Source of the DNA: Paenibacillus barengoltzii NBRC 101215
GTDB taxonomy: Bacteria; Bacillota; Bacilli; Paenibacillales; Paenibacillaceae
Length of the DNA: 47,839 nucleotides
NCBI RefSeq assembly: GCF_004000745.1
Contig: NZ_BILV01000036.1
Location: 1-47,839 of the forward strand
Direction of reading: 5' to 3'
A program made the position numbers and the translations under genes. The notes beneath the pieces are model-generated. The model had not been told where the DNA came from. It saw nothing but the letters and a program-made list of their open reading frames with translations, and ran no database searches. How positions within the stretch are numbered: position 1 is the stretch's first letter; every line of letters starts with the position of its first letter. Below, piece after piece: positions 17,228 through 26,304 of this stretch.

Positions 17228-18592
17228 ATGCTTAAACATCGCTATTTACCATTAACCGAACAAGATCAAGCGGAGATGCTGCAAACGATCGGCGTAAGCT
17301 CCGTCCAGGAACTGTTCAAGGACATCCCGGAGAACCTTCGCTATCAAGGGGAACTCCCGGTATCTCCCCGCCTTGACGAATACGCGCTGACCCGACACTT
17401 ATCCGAACTGGCCGGGCGCAACGCCGACACCGATCGGTATACCAGCTTTCTAGGTGCCGGAATTTATGATCATCACATCCCTTCCGTCATTCAGCACGTC
17501 GTATCCCGATCGGAATTTTATACCGCGTACACACCGTATCAACCGGAAATCAGTCAAGGCGAACTGCAGGCGATATTTGAATTCCAATCGTACATCTGCG
17601 AACTGACTGGCCTTAAGGTCGCTAATGCGAGCATGTACGACGGAGCCACCGCTTTAGCGGAAGCTGGCAACCTAGCCGCAGCGGCTACCAGACGCAAACA
17701 GCTGGTCGTCTCCCGCACCGTCCATCCGGAAGCACGCGAGGTGCTCGCCACTTACGCCCACGGCTTGAATCTGGAGATCGTTGAGGTTGGTTGGGAACAA
17801 GGTGTGACCGATCGCGAGGCACTTACTGCGGCCATCACTAAGGACACCGCAGCTGTCTTGATCCAAAACCCGAATTTCTTTGGCTCCCTGGAAGATCTTC
17901 GAGCCATTGGCGAACTAGCTCATGCCCAAGGGAGCTTGCTGATCGTCAGCAGTAATCCGCTCGCTCTGGGCCTGCTGGAAGCGCCAGGGAAGCTTGGTGC
18001 CGATATCGTCGTTGGTGACGCCCAGCCTTTGGGGCTGGCTCCCTCCTTTGGCGGTCCAACCTGCGGCTTCTTCGCCGTATCGAAAACGTATATGCGCAGG
18101 ATCCCTGGCCGGATCGTTGGGCAGACCACCGATCGCAACGGCAAGCGCGGGTTCGTCCTGACCTTGCAAGCCCGTGAGCAGCATATTCGCCGCGAGAAAG
18201 CGACCTCGAACATCTGCTCCAACCAAGCGTTGCTTGCTTTGGCTGCCTCCGTTTACTTATCCGTGATGGGTAAGCAAGGCATGGCTGAAGTGGCAGAGCT
18301 GAATTTGCAGAAAAGCCATTATGCCAAACAGGTGTTCACTGCTATCCCTGGCGTAAGCGCCGCTTTTGAGTCACCGTTCTTCAACGAGTTTGTGCTTCAG
18401 TTGCCGGAGGGGACTGATCTGACCAAACTGCAGCGGGATCTGCTTGCCGCCGGATTTATCGGCGGGTACGATCTGGGACGCAGCTATCCTGAACTCGCCG
18501 GCCATCTGCTGGTCGCCGTGACGGAGAAGCGCAGCAAAGCGGAAATTGACCAATTCGCCCGCGTACTGGAGGAATCAATATGCTCGAAATAA
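17228..18592 (+). CDS. gcvPA: Glycine dehydrogenase (decarboxylating) subunit 1
   Basis: A 454-residue N-terminal half of the split P protein; it lacks the PLP lysine and works with GcvPB. Typical stretches are [39 protein letters not shown] and [18 protein letters not shown]. The start is ATG 17228, with AAAGGAG about 12 bases upstream. It begins 19 bases past gcvT, and its end overlaps the start of gcvPB by 13 bases, which ensures coupled synthesis of the two subunits. Confidence 0.96.
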   Translation: MLKHRYLPLTEQDQAEMLQTIGVSSVQELFKDIPENLRYQGELPVSPRLDEYALTRHLSELAGRNADTDRYTSFLGAGIYDHHIPSVIQHVVSRSEFYTAYTPYQPEISQGELQAIFEFQSYICELTGLKVANASMYDGATALAEAGNLAAAATRRKQLVVSRTVHPEAREVLATYAHGLNLEIVEVGWEQGVTDREALTAAITKDTAAVLIQNPNFFGSLEDLRAIGELAHAQGSLLIVSSNPLALGLLEAPGKLGADIVVGDAQPLGLAPSFGGPTCGFFAVSKTYMRRIPGRIVGQTTDRNGKRGFVLTLQAREQHIRREKATSNICSNQALLALAASVYLSVMGKQGMAEVAELNLQKSHYAKQVFTAIPGVSAAFESPFFNEFVLQLPEGTDLTKLQRDLLAAGFIGGYDLGRSYPELAGHLLVAVTEKRSKAEIDQFARVLEESICSK

Positions 18593-20097
18593 AAGAGACG
18601 ACGAAATCTGATGAATTGTTGATATTTGAGCGCAGCCGCCCTGGGCGGATCGGCTATTCTCTACCGGAATGCGACGTTCCAACCACCCCGAAGGAAGAGC
18701 TCGTCCCCCAGGGCATGCTGCGGAGCGAAGGCCTCGCTTTTCCCGAAGTTTATGAAGTGGACGTGATTCGGCATTATACCGCGTTGTCCCGCCGGAATTT
18801 CGGGGTAGACAACGGTTTCTATCCGCTGGGCTCCTGTACGATGAAGTACAACCCGAAGGTGAATGAAGATGTTGCACGTTACCCTGGCCTGGCAAAAATC
18901 CATCCTTATCAACCGGAGGAAAGTGTGCAAGGGGCACTTGAACTGATGTACCGTCTGCAGCAGGATTTAGCCGGACTCACCGGCATGGATGCCGTGACAC
19001 TGCAACCGGCGGCCGGAGCCCACGGGGAATGGACCGGCCTGATGATGATCCGCGCTTACCACGAAAGCCGCGGCGAGAAACGCACCAAGGTGATCGTGCC
19101 GGACTCTTCGCACGGCACGAACCCAGCCAGCGCCTCGGTCGCCGGCTTCGAGACGGTGACCATTCCGTCCACCAAGCGCGGCATGGTGGACCTGGACGCG
19201 CTGCGCGCCGCCGTTGGCGAGGACACGGCGGCGCTGATGCTCACCAACCCGAACACGCTGGGCTTGTTCGAGGAACAGATCCTGGAGATCGCCGACATCG
19301 TGCACGGAGCCGGCGGATTGCTGTATTATGACGGCGCGAACTCCAACGCCATCATGGGGATCGCCCGCCCTGGCGATATGGGCTTTGACGTCGTGCATCT
19401 CAACCTGCACAAAACGATGAGCACCCCGCATGGCGGCGGTGGTCCGGGCGCCGGTCCAGTTGGCGTCAAGGAGCGGCTCATACCGTTTCTGCCTGAACCC
19501 CGAATCGTAAAGGACGAATCCGGGCGGTACGCCATCCGCGGTGCTCGCTCCGAAGAGGCCGCTGGCGGCGCTGAGAGTGGATCGGCCAGCTCGATCGGCC
19601 GAGTGAAAGCTTTTTACGGTAACTTTGGCATCCTGGTTCGCGCATATGCTTATATCCGCAGCTTAGGCCCTGATGGACTCCGCCAAGTCTCGGAAAATGC
19701 CGTGTTAAACGCCAACTATATGATGAAACGCTTGGCGCCTTATTACGAGTTGCCGTACCCGGATCAACCATGCAAGCACGAATTCGTCATGTCCGGCAGC
19801 GGGCTGGCGAAGTACGGCATCCGCACGCTGGACGTCGCCAAGCGGCTGCTCGATTTCGGCTATCATCCGCCAACCATCTACTTCCCGCTGAACGTAGAGG
19901 AATGTATCATGATTGAACCGACGGAAACCGAAAGTAAGGAAACGCTGGACGGCTTTATTGACGTCATGATCGCCATCGCCAAGGAAGCCGAAACGAATCC
20001 GGAAATGTTACGGAACGCTCCGTACACCACTCCGGTGACGCGTCTGGACGAAACTGGCGCCGCCCGGAAGCCAGTATTGAACTGCGCTTGCGGCTAA
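18580..20097 (+). CDS. gcvPB: Glycine dehydrogenase (decarboxylating) subunit 2
   Basis: A 505-residue catalytic half of the split P protein, which decarboxylates glycine on pyridoxal phosphate and hands the aminomethyl group to GcvH. The PLP lysine is Lys278 in [16 protein letters not shown]. The glycine-rich loop that follows is complete. A short Ala/Gly/Ser-rich insertion (about 325-337) sits just before [13 protein letters not shown]. The gene closes the riboswitch-controlled operon and is followed by a strong terminator. Confidence 0.96.
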   Translation: MLEIKETTKSDELLIFERSRPGRIGYSLPECDVPTTPKEELVPQGMLRSEGLAFPEVYEVDVIRHYTALSRRNFGVDNGFYPLGSCTMKYNPKVNEDVARYPGLAKIHPYQPEESVQGALELMYRLQQDLAGLTGMDAVTLQPAAGAHGEWTGLMMIRAYHESRGEKRTKVIVPDSSHGTNPASASVAGFETVTIPSTKRGMVDLDALRAAVGEDTAALMLTNPNTLGLFEEQILEIADIVHGAGGLLYYDGANSNAIMGIARPGDMGFDVVHLNLHKTMSTPHGGGGPGAGPVGVKERLIPFLPEPRIVKDESGRYAIRGARSEEAAGGAESGSASSIGRVKAFYGNFGILVRAYAYIRSLGPDGLRQVSENAVLNANYMMKRLAPYYELPYPDQPCKHEFVMSGSGLAKYGIRTLDVAKRLLDFGYHPPTIYFPLNVEECIMIEPTETESKETLDGFIDVMIAIAKEAETNPEMLRNAPYTTPVTRLDETGAARKPVLNCACG

Positions 20098-20110
20098 GAT
20101 CATGCAAGCA

Positions 20111-20147
20111 AAAAGAGATGCTGCTTGAATAGCAGCATCTCTTCTTT
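20111..20147. terminator. Bidirectional terminator gcvPB/uppP
   Basis: A perfect 12-bp stem (20114-20125 with 20131-20142) with loop TGAAT. T-rich sequence follows on the plus strand and a run of T on the minus strand, so it ends both the gcv operon and the leftward operon that finishes with uppP. Confidence 0.9.
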
Positions 20148-20161
20148 GTTCCATCAATGAT

Positions 20162-21010
20162 TTAGAAATAAACCACCCAGATCACAAGCGCCAGCAAAAT
20201 GCGATATACCGCAAACGGCACCAGCTTGATGCGGTCGATTAGCTTCAAGAAGAATCGGATCGCCAACAATGCAAACACGAAAGCACTGATAAATCCAACA
20301 ATAAAGAACGGCAGTGCATCGATCGTGAAATATTCCAGGTTCTTCATCAGGGAGATCAAGCTGGCCCCAGCCATGATCGGAACGGCCATGATAAAGGTGA
20401 AGTCAGCCGCGGCCCGGTGGCTCAAACCTAGCAGCACCCCGCCGGAAATCGTCGAACCCGAACGGGAGAAGCCCGGCCAGATCGACAGACATTGGAACAA
20501 CCCAATGCCGAGCGCCTGCTTGTACGTAATTTGGTCAACAGTATCCACACTTGCGCGCTTGGGCGCAAACCGGTCGGCAGCGATCATCAGCAGCGCTCCG
20601 ATCACCAGGCCAATTAACACGGTTGCGGTGGAGAATAGATGCTCATCAATAAAATCCTCAAATAACACACCAAGAATCCCGGCAGGAATCAACCCTACGA
20701 TCACCTGCATCAGCTTCAACCGCGGTCCGCTCTGTCTGGCCGCTTCCCCTTTGGCCTTCGGCATCCAGCGCGACAGCCCCAGCAAATCGATAAATCGGTT
20801 GCGGAACACGACCAAGACCGCCAAAATCGAGCCGAGTTGGATCACGACTTTAAACGTGTTCGCCACATACTTTGAACCGAGCAGCTCCTCGGTTTTCAGC
20901 CACATATCATCCACAATGATCATATGTCCCGTGGAGGACACCGGCGCAAACTCCGTAAGTCCCTCCACCAGGCCAAGAATAATAGCTTTCATGAGTTCCA
21001 ACAAGTTCAT
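20162..21010 (-). CDS. uppP: Undecaprenyl-diphosphate phosphatase
   Basis: A 282-residue polytopic membrane phosphatase (BacA family) that makes undecaprenyl phosphate from the diphosphate, recycling the wall carrier lipid; extra copies give bacitracin resistance. Both family motifs are intact: VEGLTEFAPVSSTGH (Glu16, Glu20, Ser26, His29) and WPGFSRSGSTISGG. Reading leftward, AAGGAGAAA precedes the ATG, only 15 bases after the dedA stop. It is the last gene of the apparent bceR-bceS-bceA-bceB-dedA-uppP run. Confidence 0.96.
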   Translation of the reverse strand: MNLLELMKAIILGLVEGLTEFAPVSSTGHMIIVDDMWLKTEELLGSKYVANTFKVVIQLGSILAVLVVFRNRFIDLLGLSRWMPKAKGEAARQSGPRLKLMQVIVGLIPAGILGVLFEDFIDEHLFSTATVLIGLVIGALLMIAADRFAPKRASVDTVDQITYKQALGIGLFQCLSIWPGFSRSGSTISGGVLLGLSHRAAADFTFIMAVPIMAGASLISLMKNLEYFTIDALPFFIVGFISAFVFALLAIRFFLKLIDRIKLVPFAVYRILLALVIWVVYF

Positions 21011-21025
21011 TTCGTAGGTTTCTCC

Positions 21026-21661
21026 TTATCTCTCTGTTTTGATGTTGTCGCGAAGCTCCTTCTTTCTCCGACGCAGCCAGAGGAAGCCCACCAACAATAC
21101 TCCTAAAGCGATCATAGCATAGGCGATGTTAGAATACACGTCCATAAAGGCGACGATCTCTGCCCAGGAACCTCCTACCGCCGCTCCAAGCAAGACGAGC
21201 GCCACGTTCCAAATCAGCGTCCCGATCGTGGTAAACAGCAGGAACAGGCCAAATTTCATTTTCGACATGCCGGCCGGAATCGAGATCAAGCTGCGAATCA
21301 GCGGAACCATCCGGCAGAACAGTACCGTCCAATAGCCATATCGATCAAACCAGGCATCCGCGCGGCGGACATCTTCTTTTTTCAGGCGCAGGAACCGACC
21401 GTAACGATCGATCCACCCTTCCAATCGGTCAACGTTCACCAAATACCCGATCCCATACAAGATCACGGCGCCAAACACCGAACCAAGCGTCGAGAAGACG
21501 ATCACCCCTGACGGTGTTAAGCTCGTATAGGTGGTCATAAAGCCACCAAAGGTTAAGATTACTTCCGACGGAATCGGGGGAAATACGTTTTCCAAGGCAA
21601 TCAGCAGGAAGACGCCAAAATAGCCAAACCTCTCCATAAAGTCTGTAATCCAGTTCTCCAC
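21026..21661 (-). CDS. DedA-family membrane protein (putative carrier-lipid flippase)
   Basis: A 211-residue DedA/SNARE-associated-type membrane protein. It has the conserved N-terminal stretch LIALENVFPPIPSEVILTFGG, the central RFLRLKKEDVRRADAWFDRYGYWTVLFCRMVPLIRS region split by a re-entrant segment, and a basic tail. Some DedA proteins, such as B. subtilis UptA, return undecaprenyl phosphate across the membrane. The start is GTG, with GGGAGGT 5-6 bases before it, 16 bases after bceB stops. Position between a BceAB-type transporter and UppP supports, but does not prove, a carrier-lipid role. Confidence 0.9.
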   Translation of the reverse strand: MENWITDFMERFGYFGVFLLIALENVFPPIPSEVILTFGGFMTTYTSLTPSGVIVFSTLGSVFGAVILYGIGYLVNVDRLEGWIDRYGRFLRLKKEDVRRADAWFDRYGYWTVLFCRMVPLIRSLISIPAGMSKMKFGLFLLFTTIGTLIWNVALVLLGAAVGGSWAEIVAFMDVYSNIAYAMIALGVLLVGFLWLRRRKKELRDNIKTER

Positions 21662-21677
21662 GTTGTACCTCCCGTAT

Positions 21678-23651
21678 TTAGCGAATCGCTTTTTTGACGT
21701 TGCGTAAGTAACGGGCCTGAATAAAGAAGAAGTAAACGACTTGCACCAGCAAAAAGCTAGCCAAGATCAACACGGTTTGCCAAGCGACCGAAAAGTTAAA
21801 CAAGCTTTGCATGGCCTTAAACGCAAACAGGCTATGGACGATGGCCAGCGCGATCGGCACGAAGAACAACACCCCAACCTGGCGAGTAATGATTCGCGCA
21901 AGTTCTTTATCCGTGAGGCCCAGCTTCGACAACGCCCCATACTGCCGCCGATCATATGCCAAATCACTGTACAACCGAAAATACAGAAAGCTCCCCGCTG
22001 CGATAAAAAAGACAGTGCCCACCAGTAAAGCGAAAAACAGCAAGGCTCGGTACGTTGTGCGCTGCACTTCCGCCAAGGTGCCGCTGACGGTCATGGCGTA
22101 AGGCCGGTCCGACTCGTAGCTGACTCTCCCGTTGTCGGTCAGCTCCGCCGCCAGGCCGCGGGTAGATTCCAGAGCATCCACGTAAAACCCGGTAAACCGG
22201 TCCATCCCCAACCCTTCGCCCTCCTCTGCCGAAGCCGCCTTAAGCCGCTCCAGCAAGGGATCGCTGACCACCAGCCCGGAAAACGAACCCTCCCGATCAT
22301 CGCCAGTCGTAGGTGTTAGATTCTCGGGCAGGGCGACATGCTGACTAATGCCGATCTCGTGGACCGTAAGCTCCGGTGCACCCGCAAAGGTGTAGGAGAC
22401 CGGCTTGCGCTGCAGGAGTTGCGGTCTCTCCCGCTCCGAACCAAGCAGCAGTAGCGCCTCTCCGTCTTTCGGCGAACTCTCGGACACTGCGATCCCCGCC
22501 GCCTCCAGCAACCGTTTATAATCCGTGAACGAGATCAGCGGCAGCCGATCCAGCGTGTTGGAAGAGCTTGAAGATACCACTTCCGCGAGAATGATAGGCA
22601 GGCTTAGTGTACGGTACGCAATTCCGCGTGACCCAAGCTCACTTCGAATCGCCTCCAGATGCTCATCCTCTGCTTCGCTATCTCCTTTGGCCACATAGGC
22701 GATGTCCACCGGATAATCCTGTTCAAATTGATCCGCGAGCCGATTGACCGAGGCGAAGGCGCCTACCGCACAGAACGTGACTGTCGAAATGATCGTCACA
22801 AGAAAGAACATCCGGGCATTCTCTTTCATTCGGTAAGCGAGACTGGATACGGTAATCAAGTTTGTTTTATTCCAATAATAATCGAGTTGCCGTTTGATCC
22901 GTTGAATCAGAAACACACTTAGCTGCGTGTAGAAGAAATACGTACCCGCTATCGTCATCGCTGTCACCGGCAGCATACGGGTCAGCACGTTGGACGCCGT
23001 AGCTGTAGCCGCCAGCCCATAGCTGATACCAAGCAACCCTGCCCCCAGCAACGATAAAATCAGGGAAGCCTGCGGCGGAGAGGCGGGCTTCATCTCGGCC
23101 TGGAACAACTCAATCAACCGGTGCGAACCCAGCAGCATGGTCGTACAAAGCGAAATGATCAGAAACAACAGCGAGAACGCCCCTAATGTCAGCAACAAAC
23201 CTTGCCAAGGCACATGAAAGGATAGCTGTGGAACACCGAGCAGATTGGAGCCTGCCATCAGAAACAGCTTGGCCAGCAGAAGTCCCCCGCCAATTCCACA
23301 CACCAGCGCCCCTGCACCAATCAATAGATGCTCCAGGAAGACGAGGTTGCGCAATTGCTTCTCGGTCATGCCGTGCAGCAGCAAGATCCCAAACTCGCGC
23401 TTGCGCGAGCGTAGAAATGACCCCACGGAGTAAATCACGAAGAAGAATACAAACACGTACATGATCACTTCGGCGGACCAGAGCACTAACACAGCTGAAC
23501 GATACATCACTTCTTGCTGAAGGCCGGGATGAAACAGAAACAAAGCGCAGACGAAAAAGATCATTACCGAAAACGCGCTACTCAGAAAATAAGCAGCGTA
23601 CGTTCGTTTGTTCCGCAGGACATTGTTATAGGCGAATTGACGAAAGGTCAT
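21678..23651 (-). CDS. BceB-type ABC transporter permease
   Basis: A 657-residue FtsX-like permease with the BceB layout: ten membrane segments and a large extracellular domain (about residues 290-530) between segments seven and eight. Such proteins bind cell-wall antibiotics or their lipid complexes and, with the ATPase, free the lipid target, while also signalling to a BceS-type kinase. The gene overlaps the ATPase gene by 26 bases. Which peptide antibiotic it answers (bacitracin, nisin or other lantibiotics) cannot be read from the sequence. The coupling to dedA and uppP points to undecaprenyl-diphosphate binders. Confidence 0.92.
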   Translation of the reverse strand: MTFRQFAYNNVLRNKRTYAAYFLSSAFSVMIFFVCALFLFHPGLQQEVMYRSAVLVLWSAEVIMYVFVFFFVIYSVGSFLRSRKREFGILLLHGMTEKQLRNLVFLEHLLIGAGALVCGIGGGLLLAKLFLMAGSNLLGVPQLSFHVPWQGLLLTLGAFSLLFLIISLCTTMLLGSHRLIELFQAEMKPASPPQASLILSLLGAGLLGISYGLAATATASNVLTRMLPVTAMTIAGTYFFYTQLSVFLIQRIKRQLDYYWNKTNLITVSSLAYRMKENARMFFLVTIISTVTFCAVGAFASVNRLADQFEQDYPVDIAYVAKGDSEAEDEHLEAIRSELGSRGIAYRTLSLPIILAEVVSSSSSNTLDRLPLISFTDYKRLLEAAGIAVSESSPKDGEALLLLGSERERPQLLQRKPVSYTFAGAPELTVHEIGISQHVALPENLTPTTGDDREGSFSGLVVSDPLLERLKAASAEEGEGLGMDRFTGFYVDALESTRGLAAELTDNGRVSYESDRPYAMTVSGTLAEVQRTTYRALLFFALLVGTVFFIAAGSFLYFRLYSDLAYDRRQYGALSKLGLTDKELARIITRQVGVLFFVPIALAIVHSLFAFKAMQSLFNFSVAWQTVLILASFLLVQVVYFFFIQARYLRNVKKAIR

Positions 23652-24396
23652 GACTGTCCCCTCCCAGCAGCGACATCATGTCGATGATTTTCTGGAAGAA
23701 GGCCTGCCGATTGTCCCCGCGATACATTTCGTTGTACAGCTTCCCATCTTTGATGAAAATGACCCGATGGCAATAACTCGCCGCCAGCGCATCATGTGTG
23801 ACCATCAGAATCGTCGCCCGATGCGATTCATTCATGGCAGCGAACGCCTCCATCACATCTCGGGAAGCCTTCGAGTCCAGGTTGCCTGTCGGCTCATCGG
23901 CCAAGATCAGCGAAGGCTGATGGATCATCGCGCGGGCAATCGCTGTCCGCTGCATTTGCCCGCCCGACAGTTCATAAGCATATTTGGACAGGATTCCCTC
24001 GATCCCAAGTCGCCGCGCCATCTCTAGCGCCTTGGCTTTCATGACCGGGACAGAAACCCCATCCAACGTTAAGGGCAATACGATGTTCTCCTCCACCGTC
24101 AGCGTGTCCAGCAGGTTGAAATGCTGAAAAATAAACCCCAGCTCCCGCCTCCGGAACAACGCCGTCTGCTCCCGATTCATCCGTTGCGGGTCCTGCCCCT
24201 GCAAAGTAACCGTCCCCGAAGTGGGTTCGTCGATGGTGGCGATAACATTAAGCAGCGTTGTTTTGCCGCTGCCGGACGGCCCCATGATGCCAACGAACTC
24301 TCCTTCCTGGATTCGGAAACTTACACCATCCAAGGCTTTGGTCGCAATTTTCCCTTCATAGATTTTCGTTAACGCCGATACTTCCAATACCGCCAT
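23626..24396 (-). CDS. BceA-type ABC transporter ATP-binding protein
   Basis: A 256-residue ATPase of the MacB/BceA type. Walker A GPSGSGKTT (about 39-47), Q-loop in IFQHFNLLDTLTVEENIVLPL, signature LSGGQMQRTAIARA, Walker B LILADEPTGNLD and the H-loop histidine in ILMVTHD are all intact. It powers the overlapping permease. It lies 108 bases downstream of the kinase gene, and that gap carries a likely BceR-type operator and a -10 box, so the transporter genes may be induced separately from the sensor genes. Confidence 0.95.
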   Translation of the reverse strand: MAVLEVSALTKIYEGKIATKALDGVSFRIQEGEFVGIMGPSGSGKTTLLNVIATIDEPTSGTVTLQGQDPQRMNREQTALFRRRELGFIFQHFNLLDTLTVEENIVLPLTLDGVSVPVMKAKALEMARRLGIEGILSKYAYELSGGQMQRTAIARAMIHQPSLILADEPTGNLDSKASRDVMEAFAAMNESHRATILMVTHDALAASYCHRVIFIKDGKLYNEMYRGDNRQAFFQKIIDMMSLLGGDSHDLSSIRL

Positions 24397-24436
24397 GCTG
24401 ATCTAGCGCTCCTTCTTATTCAGTCCATCTATCTCG

Positions 24437-24502
24437 ATTATAGGAAAGCTGTCAGCCTGCGCTCCATCGCTTAACCTTACAGTTACCTTACTCCCTTGTA
24501 AG
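24437..24502 (-). promoter_or_regulatory. Putative BceR-type operator and bceA promoter
   Basis: On the minus strand CTTAC-N6-GTAAG (24502-24487) is an inverted repeat like sites bound by BceR-family regulators, with a further GTAAG at 24480-24476. A perfect TATAAT lies at 24442-24437, about 40 bases before the bceA ATG. No -35 hexamer is recognisable at the proper distance, as expected for an activator-dependent promoter. The dyad overlaps the end of the kinase coding region near 24505. Confidence 0.5.
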
Positions 24503-24504
24503 CT

Positions 24505-25488
24505 TTACGGGTTCGGTTGAAAGATAATCCGCACGGTCGTCCCTGCACCGTACTGCGATTCCAGCTCCAGACGATGCCCTAGCTTCGTACAGATTTCCTT
24601 CGCTAAGTACAACCCCATCCCGGTGGATTCCGGAAAGCTCCGACCGTTGTCTCCCGTAAAATAAGCGTCGAATACCCGCGGCAGATCACTGGCTGGAATC
24701 CCTATGCCTTCATCCTCAATCTCCAGCACCGTCTCACGTCCGCGTACAAAGCCGTGGAAATACAGATTCGCCCGTTCCTTCACGGTATATTTCACAGCAT
24801 TAGTGATCAGCTGCGTCAGCACGAATGACAGCCATTTCTCATCCGTAGTAACCTGAAGTCCCTCAGGAATTTCGATCATGGGATAAACCTTACGCCGGAT
24901 GAACAATCTTTTCTGGGCTGACGTCACGGAACGTACCAAGACCGCCAAATCGAGTGTTTCGGCCACAAAATCATGCTCAAACGTATCCAACCGAGCTGTA
25001 TAAAGCACCATTTCCAATCCTTTGCGCAACCGATCCAGCTCATCGGCAATTGCCACAGACTGAGTGTCATCTTCATGCTGCACCATCAGATGGATGACGG
25101 ACAACGGCGTTTTCATTTGATGCACCCATTGATTGATAAAATGGCGATGCCCCTCGATCTTGCTCTGCTGCTCGCCGATTTCCTGCAAGTACAGACGATA
25201 TTGCGCCTTCAAGAAGCGCTGCAGGGAGTCGGCCAGCGGCGAGCCCGGCTTCATTTCGGCAAAGGAGCGCAGCGAATCGGGCATCTGCTCCAGCAAGCGG
25301 TAGAACGAGCGGTTGGTCCAATAACGGACGATGAGAAAGATAGCCAAGATGCACGTGCTCAGGAGCGCCCCGTATACACTGATCGCCGCATGGCGGTAAC
25401 CGTCAAGCCAGTACACCAAAGTCAATACAGCGAGTTGCAGCAAATACACGATAATATACGGACGTTGATCCCGCCAAAATAAACGCAT
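24505..25488 (-). CDS. BceS-type intramembrane-sensing histidine kinase
   Basis: A 327-residue kinase with two N-terminal membrane helices (about 11-29 and 34-55) joined by almost no external loop, the hallmark of BceS-like intramembrane-sensing kinases that rely on the transporter to detect the drug. The phospho-acceptor is His123 in WVHQMKTPLSVI. The ATP-binding domain shows TNAVKYT, EDEGIGIPASDLPRVFDAYF and GMGLYLAKEIC. I chose ATG 25488, which has GGGGGGAG in front and starts just after the regulator stop. The longer upstream frame would overlap the regulator gene. Confidence 0.93.
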   Translation of the reverse strand: MRLFWRDQRPYIIVYLLQLAVLTLVYWLDGYRHAAISVYGALLSTCILAIFLIVRYWTNRSFYRLLEQMPDSLRSFAEMKPGSPLADSLQRFLKAQYRLYLQEIGEQQSKIEGHRHFINQWVHQMKTPLSVIHLMVQHEDDTQSVAIADELDRLRKGLEMVLYTARLDTFEHDFVAETLDLAVLVRSVTSAQKRLFIRRKVYPMIEIPEGLQVTTDEKWLSFVLTQLITNAVKYTVKERANLYFHGFVRGRETVLEIEDEGIGIPASDLPRVFDAYFTGDNGRSFPESTGMGLYLAKEICTKLGHRLELESQYGAGTTVRIIFQPNP

Positions 25489-25492
25489 GGGC

Positions 25493-26188
25493 TCACTCCC
25501 CCCAAAGAGGCACGAGCCGATAACCTTGACCTCGAACAGTTTGCAGCGCATTATCAATCCCGAGAGCGGACAGCTTCTTTCGCACCCGAGTCACGTAAAC
25601 GTTAAGCGTATTATCGTCGACAAACGCCTGGTCATCCCAAATCTTCTCCAGCAGTCGGTCCCGGCTGACCACCTGCTCGATTTTACTCATCAACTCGTCC
25701 AAAATTTTAACCTCGGTTAAGCTCAGCTCAATTCGTTGATCCCGCAAGCTGAGGGACAGGCGGTCCCGGTCCAACCGCAGCCCGGCGACCGTTACCGTAC
25801 GGTCATCTCCACTCCCGGCATAAGTTCCATAGGCGCGGCGCAGCTGGCTTTTGATTTTGGCAATCACGATATCGTAATCAAACGGTTTGGTGATATAATC
25901 GTCAGCTCCATTTTCCAAGGCCATCACCTGATCCATCTTTCCTTCACGCGCCGACAAGAACACGATTGGACAGGTCGATAAGTTGCGGATCTGGCGACAC
26001 CAATAGTAGCCGTCGTATTTCGGCAGGTTGACGTCCAGCAGCACAAGATGCGGAGCGTAGCGCTCAAACTCGGTTTTCACTTCACTGAAGTCCGAGGCCG
26101 CCAACGTTTCGTAGCCAAACCGTTGTAAATATTGCTCCAGCAGCTCCACAAGCGGCTTGTCATCTTCCACAATAAAGATTTTGAACAT
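25493..26188 (-). CDS. BceR-type OmpR-family response regulator
   Basis: A 231-residue regulator: receiver domain (1-118) with Glu8/Asp9, phospho-acceptor Asp52 in LVLLDVNLP and Lys in YITKPF, then a winged-helix DNA-binding domain (about 130-228; LSLTEVKILDELM, VYVTRVRKKL, GQGYRLV). It is first in the leftward run and is followed 4 bases later by the kinase. It is expected to activate the downstream bceA promoter. A -10-like TACAAT lies at 26229-26224, about 36 bases before the start. Confidence 0.94.
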   Translation of the reverse strand: MFKIFIVEDDKPLVELLEQYLQRFGYETLAASDFSEVKTEFERYAPHLVLLDVNLPKYDGYYWCRQIRNLSTCPIVFLSAREGKMDQVMALENGADDYITKPFDYDIVIAKIKSQLRRAYGTYAGSGDDRTVTVAGLRLDRDRLSLSLRDQRIELSLTEVKILDELMSKIEQVVSRDRLLEKIWDDQAFVDDNTLNVYVTRVRKKLSALGIDNALQTVRGQGYRLVPLWGE

Positions 26189-26244
26189 CGTGTTTCTCCT
26201 TTTCTAGCAATCCCACTCCCTGCATTGTAGCAAATAATCCCCCC

Positions 26245-26288
26245 AGAAATAAAATAGAGAGGCTTAGCCGTGAAGCTGTCACCTCTCT
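26245..26288 (-). terminator. Terminator of the multi-TM2 gene
   Basis: AGAGAGG and CCTCTCT arms (26282-26288 with 26256-26262) are followed leftward by ATTTTATTT. It lies 17 bases past the multi-TM2 stop and separates that unit from the bceR promoter. Confidence 0.75.
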
Positions 26289-26304
26289 TAACCGCATCAA
26301 TGTG

